Shown: piece after piece, positions 49,601 to 60,232 of the stretch | Numbering within the stretch: the first letter of the stretch is position 1 | Layout of the letters: each line of letters opens with the position of its first letter | Origin: Owenia fusiformis | Taxonomy: Eukaryota; Annelida; Polychaeta; Sabellida; Oweniidae | Direction of reading: 5' to 3' | Assembly: GCA_903813345.2 (NCBI GenBank) | Contig: CAIIXF020000008.1 | Span: 36,542,867 to 36,606,866 of the forward strand | DNA length: 64,000 bases | Translations under genes and position numbers: made by a program | The notes under the pieces: model-generated | The model's input: only the letters and a program-made list of their open reading frames with translations | The model's database searches: none | Told to the model about the DNA's origin: nothing

Positions 49601-52600
49601 TGAAAATTCCTTCTTGAGCAGAGCTTGCTTGCCCCTACAGGCATCAACATATAAAATGTAAACCATATCCGTAAATTAGCGTAAATTAGAGTTATCAAAG
49701 ATTACATTCCTTTTTACGAAAAATGGCAATTTTGAAATTCAGCCGTCATTTTGAAAATCTTCATTGAACAGAGCTACTGTGACCCTAGGCATCAGCATAT
49801 ACGATTTGAACAAAATCCATTCACTGCTATTCGAGTTATCAAAGATTAGATTTTTTACGAAAAATGGCGGTCATCTTTTAATTCAGGTACAATCTTGAAA
49901 ATTCTTTGTCAAACAGAGATACTGTGTATCTAGGCATCATCATATAAAATTTGATCCGAATCCGTTCACTTGTATTTGAGTTATCAAAGTTTACGTTTTT
50001 ACGAAAAATGGCCATCATTTTGATATTTAGCAGCCATTTTGAAAATCTCCTCTACAGCATAGCTCCTATGTCCCTAGGCATCAGCATATAAAAACTCGAA
50101 CCAAATCCGTCAACTAGTATTTGAGTTATCAAAGATTACGAAAAATGGCCGCCATTTTGATATTTAGCAGCCATTCTAAAAATCTCTTCAACAGCATAGC
50201 TCCATTGTCTCTAGACATCACCATATAAAATTTAAACCAAATCCGTCAACTTTATAGTGTTTGAGTTATCAAAGATTCTACTTTTACGAAAAATGACGGC
50301 CATTTTGAATTAAGCGGCCATATTGAAAATTCCTTCTCGAGCAGAGGTTCTACCCCGGCCCCATAAGGCAAAACCCCATAAAATTTGAATCAAATCCGTC
50401 AACCGCTATTTGAGTTATCGCCCAGACAAACAGGCGGATGGACGGGTGAGCGGCTTTCCTATTCACCTTTCCCCAAAGTCCAAAGTGTACTCATTTGACC
50501 GCTGCGCTGATTGGTCGATGAAAATCAATGACGTCAAAGCAGGGCACATTTCGCGCCAAAACTTCAATTACTATTAGATCGCCCAATGAGTGAAATAAAT
50601 CTCATTATAAAATGATAACAAAACTAAGTGAAATATATTTTTCTGACTATTTTGCCTTAAGCTGTGTCTTAAATACACCATCCAGTAAATCAAACCATAG
50701 AAATAATTGTGATACGAGTGCTAGTCTTTTAACAAAGTGAATCCAATTACGCAAACCAAAGATTGACAATCATTCAAACAATAAGACTGTATGGATTAGG
50801 AATATACATTTATCATGATTATTCAATTAAATAGTTCATTATGTTTCTAATAAAAATATAAGAACAACAGTTTTAAATGTCCGGTCCACTTGCATTTTTC
50901 TCATCGGGTTGCCCAAATAATTTGGGATTGGTCATGTATTTTTGCAGGTCTGGTCAGATACTCTTTCAAAATTATGCAGCTTTTTACCATTCTGAGCACT
51001 TTTTGCATGATTTTTTGCCAAAACTGTCAAAAAGCTCCCCATTGGTAAACTGCCGGAGTTTCTCTCTTGTACGTCTACGTCCAAAAATATCCTAAAAGTT
51101 CTCTAAAAAGTTCGATATTTAAAAGAACGCCCATGGGCTTTTCAAGAGATAAATCTCTTCAAATAGACGATTGTCGGTAAAACAAGCAACTCTGGTACAT
51201 TGTCTCAATAAGCATACATGAACATTCAATGAAATTAGTCATCACTCATGTAACCATTGTCAAATTCTTCGGCAGACATAAAAGTAACATTGTCATACGG
51301 TGGTATAATAAGTAGCTGATCAAGTGAAAGTAACGGTTTGGCCCAGATATGAGAGTCAAATACTTTTTTCAAGGTTAAGCCGTACCCCCTTCTTCACTCC
51401 CCATGAGAAAATATTACACAAACTTAAGATTACCATGGGATGTTAACATTTTGACAGTCAAGAACTAACATGGGGTTTTGTACAGTCGGCGTAATTTGAA
51501 AATGTACAGGAAACATTGGACTCTTCACATCAATATTTCTCTATTCATTTGATTCCCCAGAACAATATAAAGAAGGGGGGATATAGACGGGAGTATAATT
51601 AATTAAATTCCATTACATTTATCATAAATATTATCACTACTCAACATAATTTGACAATAAAATTAACCCGTTTCCGTCATGATTCCCATTGACTTCTAAT
51701 GTGTTAGGATTTTCCCGCGAAAATCTGCCCTACTCTGACGTCAGAGTTTTCAGATTTGCTAATTATAATATTCATGAGCTGACTTTGGGGAAAGGTGAAT
51801 ATCCCCAACGAACTTCGTTCGGTGGGATAATCATCAGATTAGAAAACAGGTAAAAACTCGTATGTGAAAACAGGTAAAAGGTATGTGACCCTCCAACTGA
51901 TTATTATCACATGTTCACATTTTCTGATGATGAAGATAGAAAAACAATTCTTAGCTAAAATATAAAATATAAATAAAACGAAATTTTAGCTTTTGCTGTT
52001 TACAATACTCAATGATATCTAATTATTCTAAGATTGTTTTAGCCGTGGAAATTTAAAAAAAGGAATTGTTTTGAATTTTGGTATTCATTTCGTCTTCATT
52101 ACATAATTAAATGCCATTAAATAAATTTATCAAGACTATCCTGTCAATAACAGTTTTCTCATTCTACTTTTCCAACTTTAATTAGTATATTTACTCATTC
52201 TACTTCTACTCTACCTAACTTGATTAGCCAGATCACTCATTCTACTCTCTCAACCTTGATTAGCCAGTTTACTCTTCTACTCTTAGAGCCTCAATTAGCC
52301 AGATAACTCATGTTACTTCTACTCTTCCTAACTCAATTAGCCAGTTTATTCATTCTACTCTTTCTACCTTGATTAGCCAGTTTACTCATTCTACTCTTCC
52401 TACCTTGATTAGCCAGTTTACTCATTCTACTCTTCCTACCTTGATTAGCCAGTTAACTCATACTACTCTTCCTACCTTGAATAGCCAGTTTACTCATTCT
52501 ACTCTTTCTACCTTGATTAGCCAGATTACTCATTCTACTCTATTAGCCAGTTTACTCATTCTACTCTTTCTACCTTGATTAGCCAGTTAACTCATACTAC

Positions 52601-54171
52601 TCTTCCTACCTTGAATAGCCAGTTTACTCATTCTACTCTTTCTACCTTGATTAGCCAGTTTACTCATTCTACTCTATTAGCCAGTTTACTCATTCTACTC
52701 TTTCTACCTTGATTAGCCAGTTTACTCATTCTACACTATTAGCCAGTTTACTCATTCTACTCTTCCTACCTTGATTAGCCAGTTTACTCATTCTACTCTT
52801 CCTATCTTGATTAGCCAGTTTACTCATTCTACTCTTCCTACCTTGATTAGCCAGTTTACTCATTCTACTCTTCCTATCTTGATTAGCCAGTTTACTCATT
52901 CTACTCTATTAGCCAGTTTACTCATTCTACTCTTTCTACCTTGATTAGCCAGTTTACTCATTCTACACTATTAGCCAGTTTACTCATTCTACTCTTCCTA
53001 CCTTGATTAGCCAGTTTACTCATTCTACTCTTCCTATCTTGATTAGCCAGTTTACTCATTCTACTCTTCCTACCTTGATTAGCCAGTTTACTCATTCTAC
53101 TCTTCCTATCTTGATTAGCCAGTTTACTCATTCTACTCTTCCTATCTTGATCATTAGTTTACTCATTTTACTCATCTTAAATTGCCAGATTACTCATTCT
53201 ACACAGTCTAACTTGATTAGCCAGTTTACTCATTCTACCTAAATTAGCCAGTTTACACATTCGATGAACGAGGCCTACCTCAGTTAGCCAGGTACTGGTG
53301 ACTCATTATACTAGTCCTACCTCATTCTGTTTCATCAGAGTCTCAGTTTATAACGGACGCGTTGTATTCCCAAGGATAATACTTGCTGTGGATACCACAT
53401 TGGTCCTACCTTATTTTTCCCTTTACCCCAATCCAAGTAATTTGCACCTCAAGCCAAGTAATCAGCTCTACTCGTACCTTTAGAAGAGTGATTATATAGT
53501 AAATGTGTCACGGGCCCTCTGTAAACTCGTCTCCAAAAGCTTTCAGTCAATGATCTTATCAAAGAATCGCCTATTGTAATCATTGATGACACATTCAAAC
53601 GTCGTAGACCATTGCATATGTCCACACCTGAAATGTTATTGCGCATGTTAATCCTATGTGGCGTCCATTTGTAAAATTCAGGATATATCCGAGAGCGTTC
53701 ATCAAAACAAGTTGGGCATGTGCATTCTTTTATTGGGATATCTTGACACTTATTATCTTTGCAACAAGCTTCTTTATCTTTTGGATCACACACTGATCTG
53801 TAGCCGAGATTGTTATGTCCACATCTGGTATCAGTGCTATAACTGATATTCTTTCCTCGTCTCAATCGCCGTATTGTATTTATTACAACGCTCCTAAATT
53901 TATTAGTTACATGTACGGGTTTCCAATAGCCCTTTGTTAGTTTATCTAACAAAGTTTGGTTTAAAAACGCATCAATATGCTGAATCTTTCCGTCGTTGGT
54001 TGGTATAAGTCTCACTCGTCCATCTCGTCTGAATTGTGGAACAGTGACGTGTCCAGAATTTCCATCGGTATTATAAAAGTATACACTAGTAAATGATAAA
54101 AAATACGTAACCGTACAAATGAACAATACAGCCTGTGCCTTTAAAAACGACCGGGATGTGTTCGAATTCAT
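43668..54171 (-). CDS. Type II membrane SGNH/GDSL-fold esterase-like protein (PC-esterase-like)
   Basis: Three exons in phase, 412 aa: 54171-53478, 45017-44895, 44089-43668. The start is the first ATG (54171); the frame remains open upstream but without an ATG. Residues about 12-32 form one membrane segment, so the rest should face the Golgi lumen or outside. A Cys-rich block (117-155, with CDP, CC and CTCPTC) precedes the catalytic part. Block I Gly-Asp-Ser is at 201-203, and the last block D388-G-T-H391 (WDGTHYSNG) is present, so Ser, Asp and His of an SGNH triad are available. A middle strand LVMADVGLHTN matches the G-x-H/N block. Several NxS/T sites occur. PC-esterase and NXPE-type proteins share this design, acting on glycan or lipid esters; I cannot name the substrate. 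Intron 1 is about 8.5 kb and consists largely of repeats. Confidence 0.8.
45667..46436. mobile_element. PIF/Harbinger-like MITE, copy 1, with internal 281-bp duplication
   Basis: The TIRs are CACCCCAGTCACATTT and AAATGTGACTGGGGTG, flanked by TAA on both sides (45664-45666, 46437-46439). A 3-bp TWA duplication points to the PIF/Harbinger group. The first 281 bp are repeated head to tail from 45950. Subterminal CGGCGGCCGCAAGTCGACC and AGGTCGCCGTAGG blocks are GC-rich against the AT-rich genome. Non-coding. In intron 1 of the SGNH gene. Confidence 0.85.
46660..47090. repeat. Tandem array of about 55-bp units
   Basis: About seven units built on TTTAGAGACATTCAAGTGAT and CACCTTTTGATCTTACTTTT. It lies between two copies of the CACCCCAGTCAC element in intron 1 of the SGNH gene. 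Confidence 0.8.
47136..48479. mobile_element. PIF/Harbinger-like MITE, copy 2, split by an 866-bp insertion
   Basis: TIRs CACCCTAGTCACATTT and AAATGTGACTGGGGTG with TTA on both sides (47133-47135, 48480-48482). After ACCGCAGAACAATT the family sequence stops at 47187 and resumes at 48058 as AAATCGGTG. Copy 1 shows the uninterrupted version, so 47188-48053 is an insertion that duplicated AATT. Confidence 0.85.
47188..48053. mobile_element. 866-bp foldback-like insertion in copy 2, AATT target
   Basis: Defined by comparison with the empty site in copy 1 (near 45987). Inside, GGTCAAAATATTTCCCATGA and ATGCAATTCGC (left) recur inverted near the right end (GAATTGCATAGTGG..TATTGACC). The extreme termini match only weakly (CTC...GAG). 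No transposase is visible. Confidence 0.7.
48551..49040. mobile_element. PIF/Harbinger-like MITE, copy 3
   Basis: TIRs CACCCCAGTCACATTT and AAATGTGACTGGGGTG; flanks TAA and TTA. Its interior aligns with copy 1 from the second half of the internal duplication onward. About 490 bp, so this is probably the unduplicated family form. Confidence 0.82.
49700..50460. repeat. Degenerate tandem repeat with GCCATTTTGA blocks
   Basis: Units of about 110-145 bp, each with ACGAAAAATGGC and CCATTTTGA, ATCCGTCAACT and TTGAGTTATCAAAGATTAC, ending in TTGAGTTATCGCCCAGAC and GGCGGATGGACGG. This is the same design as 42130-43395 with a weaker GGAC tract. Confidence 0.75.
50467..51800. mobile_element. Probable 1.3-kb TIR element with TTCCCCAAAGTC ends
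   Basis: CACCTTTCCCCAAAGTC at the left recurs inverted as GACTTTGGGGAAAGGTG at the right. Further in, GACGTCA and GGGCA-ATTTCGCG blocks are again inverse. It seems to split the end of the 49700-50460 repeat, since the family terminus CGAACTTCGTTCGGTGGG appears only after it (51810-51826). No recognisable reading frame. Confidence 0.5.
52150..53270. repeat. 36-bp minisatellite, about 30 units
   Basis: The unit is TTGATTAGCCAGTTTACTCA plus TTCTACTCTTCCTACC, with a shorter variant lacking about 10 bp. Since 36 is a multiple of 3, frames stay open and read a 12-residue period (LISQFTHSTLPT), but there is no start context or homology, so I do not take it as coding. It begins about 200 bp after the donor of SGNH exon 1. 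Confidence 0.92.
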
Positions 54172-54191
54172 TTTATTGCAGTGACAAGTAC

Positions 54192-54720
54192 AGGGTGAGC
54201 CAAAAAAGGTAGGTCCTATCAAATTATGGTCCTTCTCTCCATTGATTTATATGGTGACCTACATACAACTCTTTCCCTCATTATCTTATACGCACTCAGA
54301 GCCAGTAAGGGCCGTTAAGAAAGGGGACCATAATCCCTGGGGACCATCATCACACCGCGCGGTATGAGTTTTAGGTCATGTTTGGCAATGTCTTTTGATT
54401 AATCTATTTCAAATGGTCATGATTTGATGACCATTTTACAAAACATGCTCAAAATACCGGCTTGTCTATAGAGGCAAACATGAACGCATCAGGTGTTGTA
54501 TGACACGCTCACGGATATCTTGTGTAATGGCTCCCAGCATTTCCCTTTAAATCTCTTGTTTGCTTCTCTGATGCTTTTAGGGTTGTTGGTGCACACATTG
54601 TCTTTGAAATAGCCCCAACAATAAAATTCTGAGGGTTCATATGCACGCCCGGTGATCGGATACAAGAAACGGAGGGGGAAATAGGCGATTTCTGCAAGAA
54701 AATTCGACAACCAGAGCTGT
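54192..54720 (-). mobile_element. Tc1/mariner (IS630) remnant directly upstream of the SGNH gene
   Basis: The terminus CAGGGTGAGCCAAAAAAGG at 54192 matches the family ends elsewhere. On the minus strand about 54710-54489 reads EFYCWGYFKDNVCTNNPKSI, the transposase W-G-Y-x-K-D block also seen at 41128-41412. The remainder is decayed and the far end is not visible. Only 20 bp separate the terminus from the ATG of the SGNH gene. Confidence 0.65.
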
Positions 54721-55949
54721 GTAAAATATTGACATATGGTTCAAGGCAACTTAGCTACTATGCAAACGCTCTATGAATCGCTATCGAGGTCGGTTGGACA
54801 AACGTGGAAATGCACCTTGAACTACAAACACAATCAATAGCATGGCGTAGAATAATGGAAATAGCGTCATAAATACCGGGACAATGAATCTAAGATCCGA
54901 GTTGGTCAATAATGGTCGAAAATCAAAATATTGACAAAATAACCTTGAAGGCCGAAAGATTATTCGGCAAATATTGAAACGGGGGTTGGCAACATATTGC
55001 ACTAGTTTTGATCTCTTAGAATCCGTTGAACCCTAAGCGATGGGAGTTTTTTTGATCACTTAAAGAATGATATGAATGAAATGATGAGAATTAGGGTTTT
55101 TTCGAAGTTTATAATGGCGGCCAATGGAGGATTTTAGCAAAATGTCCCGGAAATTAAATCTGTGATTAAAAGGCCGAAAGATCTGTGGATGTATTTTACT
55201 GTTTTATATATCAAAACTAACATTTCGGTGGGTGTAACAAGGATCCGTTGAATCCTAAGGAAATAAAGGATTCGCTAAAAAGTTATTAAGACAAATGACA
55301 CTTAATGAGCTCCTTTCTCCTCATGATTTTATTTTCATTGGTTACTTGGCGATCGCACCCGGGGGGCCTGGCTACGCCTATGCACTGACTCAGTAAGAAA
55401 TTGGATATTACATCTCTGAGGAGTAAAAAATGGGGAAATGTAGAGTTATGCGAAATAAAGTCAAGTAAAATCTTTTATGATTAATCCCCCACTCCGTTCA
55501 CTCCCCTCCCTCCGTTTTCGATTATTTTTACGTAACGTATGTACATAAGTAGTGTAAGTCATATAGCTAGGCAAGGTTTGTCCGATTTCAGCCAATCTGA
55601 ACACAGTATTTCATATAACTGCACCAACAGTGTAACGATTTAGTGGAAGTGAAAAATGAGATTTTCAATGTAATGAAATAAACCGTACAAACTTTTTTAA
55701 TTTACACAAAGCCTAGATGATTAGAAGAGTACTTACAGTTCATTTTGAAGTCGATTTCATTACGACTTCATAACAATCTTAAATCAAGATAAATAGTACC
55801 ATGGGTACTGGGCTCACATGGTGTTATTCAAAAGTGAATGATGGCTAAAACGGCTGAGAAATGGATGTAATTTTTGCCGATTTTTTGTAACAAAATTACT
55901 TCATATAACTACTCTTTACAGTGTCATGGCTTTTTGTACGATGCAGTAC
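54721..55949. other. Intergenic DNA with a fragment of the GGGCGTAGCCAG MITE
   Basis: Near 55340-55383 the sequence GCGATCGCACCC..GGCCTGGCTACGCC matches the right end of the element at 14615. Otherwise I see nothing supportable. Confidence 0.4.
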
Positions 55950-57235
55950 ACCTGAAATTATTTGTAAAGCTAGGAAATGGGCCACACGTGAATTTCGTAA
56001 CGGTGACCATTTTGAAAATAAGCTAGCTTTTGAACCAGGAGTCATATGGGAGTTTTCTGTATTGATGTTGAACAAAAATAACTTAAAACGGGAATCCTAT
56101 CGACAGAGGTTTTAAGGCAAATGGTCCAAAAGTGGATTTCGCGAGATAGATGGACAAATCAATATTAACTAAATGGCTGAAAATAAATAAACGGATATAA
56201 CTTTTTGCTGATTTTTTGTAACAAAATTATTTCATACAACTACTCTTTACAGTGACATGGGTCTTTACAATGCAGGACATCTGAAATTATTTGTAAAGTT
56301 GGGAAAAAGTGAATTTTGCGAGACAAAAATGGCGACCATTTTGAAAAGAGGCGAGCTTTCGAACCAGAAGTCATAGAGGAGTTTTCTCCATTGATTTTGA
56401 ACAAAAATAACTTAAAACGGAAAATGGCTGAAAATAAAAAAACGAATACAATTTTTTGCCGATTTTTTGTGACAAAATTATTTAATACAACTACTCTTTA
56501 CAGTGACATGGCTTTTTACAATGCAGGACATCTGAAATTATTTATAAAGCTAGGAAATGGGCCAAAAGTGAAATTCGCGAGACAAAAATGCGACCATTTT
56601 GAAAATAGGCGAGCTTTTGAACCAGGAGTCATAAGAGAGTTTTCTGTATTGATGTTGAACAAAAATAACTTAAAACGAGACATAAATGGCGGCCATTTTG
56701 AAAATAGGCGAGCTTGTGTGATTTCATCAATTTCAGTAAAATTGCACAATTCAGTTTATTTTTAGCGTTAAAGTGGCAGTTTTGGATAGAGAGTAATTGT
56801 TAGAGGCGTTTGACTTCCAGATCCAAATTCCATGTCTGAAATAATGTCTGGGTTATCAAGTGATCAAATGGGAAAGTAATTTGAAATACCAAAATTCATT
56901 AGAATTTAGAAAGAAAGACCATTTTTCAGAATTATTGCCATTAGCAAGAAACTTTAAAAAATCAGAGCATTTTTATTAAAAAACGAACTTTTGAACCAGG
57001 AGTCATAAGAGAGTTTTCTGTATTGATGTTGGACAAAAATAACTTAAAACGAGACATAAATGGCGGCCATTTTGAAAATAGGCTAGCTTTTGAACTAGGA
57101 GTCATAGGGGGTTTTCTATATTGATGTTGAACAAAAATAACTTAAAACGGGAATCCTATTGACAGAGGTTTTAAAACTGGCAAATTGTTGACACACAGAC
57201 GGACGGACGGACGGACGGACAGACAGACGGACAAG
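55950..57235. repeat. Repeat array with GGCGGCCATTTTGAAAA blocks, ending in (GGAC)n
   Basis: Four or five diverged copies of a unit containing GGCGGCCATTTTGAAAATAG, GAACCAGGAGTCATA and GAGTTTTCTGTATTGATGTT, with varying spacing. The tract ACGGACGGACGGACGG lies at the end (57198-57232). Long open frames here are products of the repeat. Confidence 0.78.
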
Positions 57236-57254
57236 TGAGTGATTGCAATTGCAA

Positions 57255-57570
57255 AAGTCGATTTCATTACAATTTTATTACAATCTCGGATCCCGATTAT
57301 GGGGCATTTTAAAATTTCCTTACATCCAATGGGAAGTAGCCTATTACAATGTTATTTCTCTTCGAAATTTCCACATGATTATTTTTAAAAAGTCGATTTC
57401 ATTACAATTTTATTACAATCTCGGATCCCGATTATGGGGCATTTTAAAATCTTACATCCAATAGGAAGCATTACAATGTTATTTCTCTTCGAATTTCCAC
57501 AATAATTTTTCAAGTCGATTTCATTACAATTTCATAACAATGTTGGCTCCCGATTCAGATTATAGATACA
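57255..57570. repeat. Three tandem units with GTCGATTTCATTACAATTTT
   Basis: Units start near 57257, 57392 and 57513 with AAGTCGATTTCATTACAATT and include CTCGGATCCCGATTATGGGG in the first two. A diverged start is seen near 55750. Confidence 0.8.
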
Positions 57571-59222
57571 CGTCGCACGAAACTGGGGACAATTAGCGTA
57601 ACAACAATGGGTTTATAACGTCGGCCTCCAGACTGAAAACAATGAGCAGCATAGGGCGCAAACAGCCTTACAACGTCAAAAACGACAAGCGTCACAGTTT
57701 TGTCAAGTTTAGTCAACCTAAAAATAAAATACTTTATCCTTATCTAATCATGACAAAATGTATAGGGTCGCAAGATCTCGAGGACACTATTTCTAAAATG
57801 TTTTTGAATTTTGAAAAACGGTCAAGAAATCCACTTGGGACGTTGGTAAAAATTGATAATGGAATTTGTGGTAAAAAATCGATGCGTCACATTTTTTTCA
57901 AGTCTCGAAAACCAGCTCTTATTTTAATATTATTTGCAAAATAAACAAACTGGTTATTGTTTTGTAAATTTCGCCACAAATCAGACTTAAATTAGAAGGT
58001 TAAATGAAGGTAAACTTATTGCTCGTCCCATTCGCCTTCAAAACCTTACACAATTTTGAAAATTTTAAAAGCGTTCATATAAGATAATTTGAACTGTAGC
58101 CGTTAAGCAATTGTGACGTCATAAATGAACATGTTCCATTGTAAAAAATTCTTCAAAATGATGTATAAAACACATAGTTAGCTTTTTATATAAGGTAGAG
58201 ATTAAAGCTAAAAGCTGAGATTAGCCCGTATTTCCCAAATGGTCCCCAGGTCCGTGCACGTCATAGCATTTTGTGATTGTCTATATTCTTTCTTAATGCC
58301 TATATCGTAAAACATTTGAAAAAAGTTTTATTAGTAAAGGCCTCCTTACATATGAACAAAACGCCCCGACTTGCGTATACTGGCGAATAGGACTTGAGTA
58401 AAATTCGTTCCCATTAGAACATAACAGCAACAGAGCCTGAGACACGTGCCGTGCCCTATTCAACTCCACGAGCATTTTGCTCGATGGATTACTGTTTTAT
58501 ATGTCTGACGTTTATGATTTGTACAATACAATAATATGTACAATACAATACAAAATGTACGTTGCACACCGTTTGTGGTGTTCGTATGTGGAAGTACTGC
58601 TCTTGCATCTGTAAAAATTTGGGGATTAGTGTTTTTCTGGAACTTTGATGGGGCCCCTTTGATGACAAGATTTGTGGAAAAATTCAAAACGGCCGCCCGG
58701 TAATTTACCCAGCTCTGCCTAGACCTAATCAGATTTTGGTACTAGTCTACTCTATCACACATATTTTCTTGACATTTGATAAGAATATTTGATTTATTTG
58801 GCGCCCGCTCGTGCGTCTCGGTCCACCCGTCCGCACGCCCATGTGAACAAGGCGACGGCAATAGCACTTTTCAAAGTGCGATAAAAATACAGACAAAACC
58901 AGTACAATATATAGCAAGCAACTCTTTTTGTATTTTTGAAGGTTGATGTTATTTATGCTGTTTATGTTATGTTCATGTTCTGTTTATGATGTTTCTAATT
59001 TTAACCACTTCCTATTTACCAACATGCGAGTAAATATTGCGAAATGTAACTTTAAAAGCAGCTTGAAAAACACAAAATCTACAGAAGTTCCAGCTTTACA
59101 TGTTCCTACTGATTGTTGAGATACCAACACAAAAAGATTGATATCGTAAGCAAGAATACAGAGTCTGGGTGTTCAGGGTGGATTACATAGACTGTTACAG
59201 CAGTAGAATACAATAATCAAGA
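57571..59222. other. Intergenic DNA, nothing recognised
   Basis: A 100-codon frame at 57642-57944 (plus) is open but matches nothing, is rich in Lys/Asn/Ile, and probably reflects base composition. The last 200 bp should hold the promoter of the PPxY-repeat gene; no clear TATA box is seen. Confidence 0.35.
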
Positions 59223-60089
59223 ATGGCACGTGCCAGGGAACATCCCAATTGTTTCCGTGTAGCAATGACTCTTATAATCATAAGTGGATTAGTAATCGTT
59301 ATAGGGGGAGTGGTACGGCTAATAATAGACCGTTCTGTTGATGGTGGAGGTCTTATCATCATCGCTATGGGATCGTTTCCAGTTTTAATAGGTATTCTAG
59401 TTTGGCTAAAAAGATTTGGACAGATTAAACTACAGAATCAACAGTCTAATGTAGCACGATCGACTAATTCGGAGAATACAACTGATGAAGCACCTGAGAC
59501 ACAACAGGTTTCCTCCCCTCCGCGTTATGGAGTCTCATTATTTGATCTAATGCCATGCACGCATGTACTGGATATAAACCCAACAGAAAGAGCAACCATA
59601 AATCCCTCTGTAAGGTCAACTGAGAACACTGGTCTGACCAGCATCGGATCCCCAACTAATGAGGCACAACAGGTTTCCTCCCCTCCGCGTTATGGAGGCT
59701 CATTATTTGAACGAACGCCATACTCGCATATACTGGATATATACCCAGCAAACATAAATTCCTCTGATGAGGACACTGGTCTGACCAGCATAGAATCCCC
59801 AGGTCATGAGGCACAACAGGGTACCTCCCCTCCGCGTTATGAAGCCTCATTTTTAGAACCGCCGCCATACTCGCATGTACGGGATATAAACCCAACAGAA
59901 AGAGCAACCATAAATTCCTCTGAAAGATCAAATGAAGAAACTGGTCTGACCAACATAGAATTCCCAGGTCATGAGGCACAACAGGGTACCTCCCCTCCGC
60001 GTTATGAAGCCTTATTTTTAGAACCGCCGCCATACTCGCATGTACTGTATATAAACCCAACAGAAAGAGCAACCACAAATTCCTCTTAA
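59223..60089 (+). CDS. Two-helix membrane protein with tandem PPxY-bearing repeats
   Basis: Single-exon frame of 288 aa from ATG 59223. Two hydrophobic helices (about 14-34 and 43-62) are joined by a short polar loop. The remaining 225 residues are soluble and consist of four repeats of about 49-55 residues: SPPRYxxSLFE..PYSHVLDINPTERATI..S. PPRY occurs at 99-102, 154-157, 203-206 and 258-261, and PPPY at 213-216 and 268-271, six PPxY motifs in all. In repeats 1 and 2 the second motif has decayed (MPCT, TPYS). Such motifs bind WW domains of Nedd4-family ubiquitin ligases, and small membrane proteins of this kind act as ligase adaptors, but this is inference. A poly(A)-like AATAAAA lies near 60422. 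I know no named homologue. Confidence 0.7.
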   Translation: MARAREHPNCFRVAMTLIIISGLVIVIGGVVRLIIDRSVDGGGLIIIAMGSFPVLIGILVWLKRFGQIKLQNQQSNVARSTNSENTTDEAPETQQVSSPPRYGVSLFDLMPCTHVLDINPTERATINPSVRSTENTGLTSIGSPTNEAQQVSSPPRYGGSLFERTPYSHILDIYPANINSSDEDTGLTSIESPGHEAQQGTSPPRYEASFLEPPPYSHVRDINPTERATINSSERSNEETGLTNIEFPGHEAQQGTSPPRYEALFLEPPPYSHVLYINPTERATTNSS

Positions 60090-60232
60090 AGATCAAATGA
60101 AGACACTGGTCTGACCAACATAGAATCCCCAGGTCATGAGGCACAACAGGTTTCATCCCCTTCAAGAAGCCTCATTTTTAGAACCGCCGCCATACTCGCA
60201 TGTACTGGATATAAACCCAACAGATGTTTAAG
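60090..60232 (+). pseudogene. Decayed fifth repeat of the PPxY gene, beyond a nonsense codon
   Basis: The repeat sequence continues after the stop. Where earlier units read TCCTCTGAAAGATCAAATGA, this one has TCCTCTTAAAGATCAAATGA: a G to T change made the stop. Downstream the PPRY codons are deleted by a short frame-shifting gap, while the PPPYSH region is still readable in another frame. The protein therefore lost its last repeat. Confidence 0.75.

Noticed and set aside
54172-54222. 17-residue upstream extension of the SGNH protein
   Set aside because: It begins at a TTG and runs through the mariner terminus; the first ATG is at 54171 and is followed directly by a signal-anchor.
59656-60165. 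169-codon minus-strand frame with internal repeats
   Set aside because: Antisense of the PPxY repeats; the plus strand has the ATG, helices and PPxY motifs.
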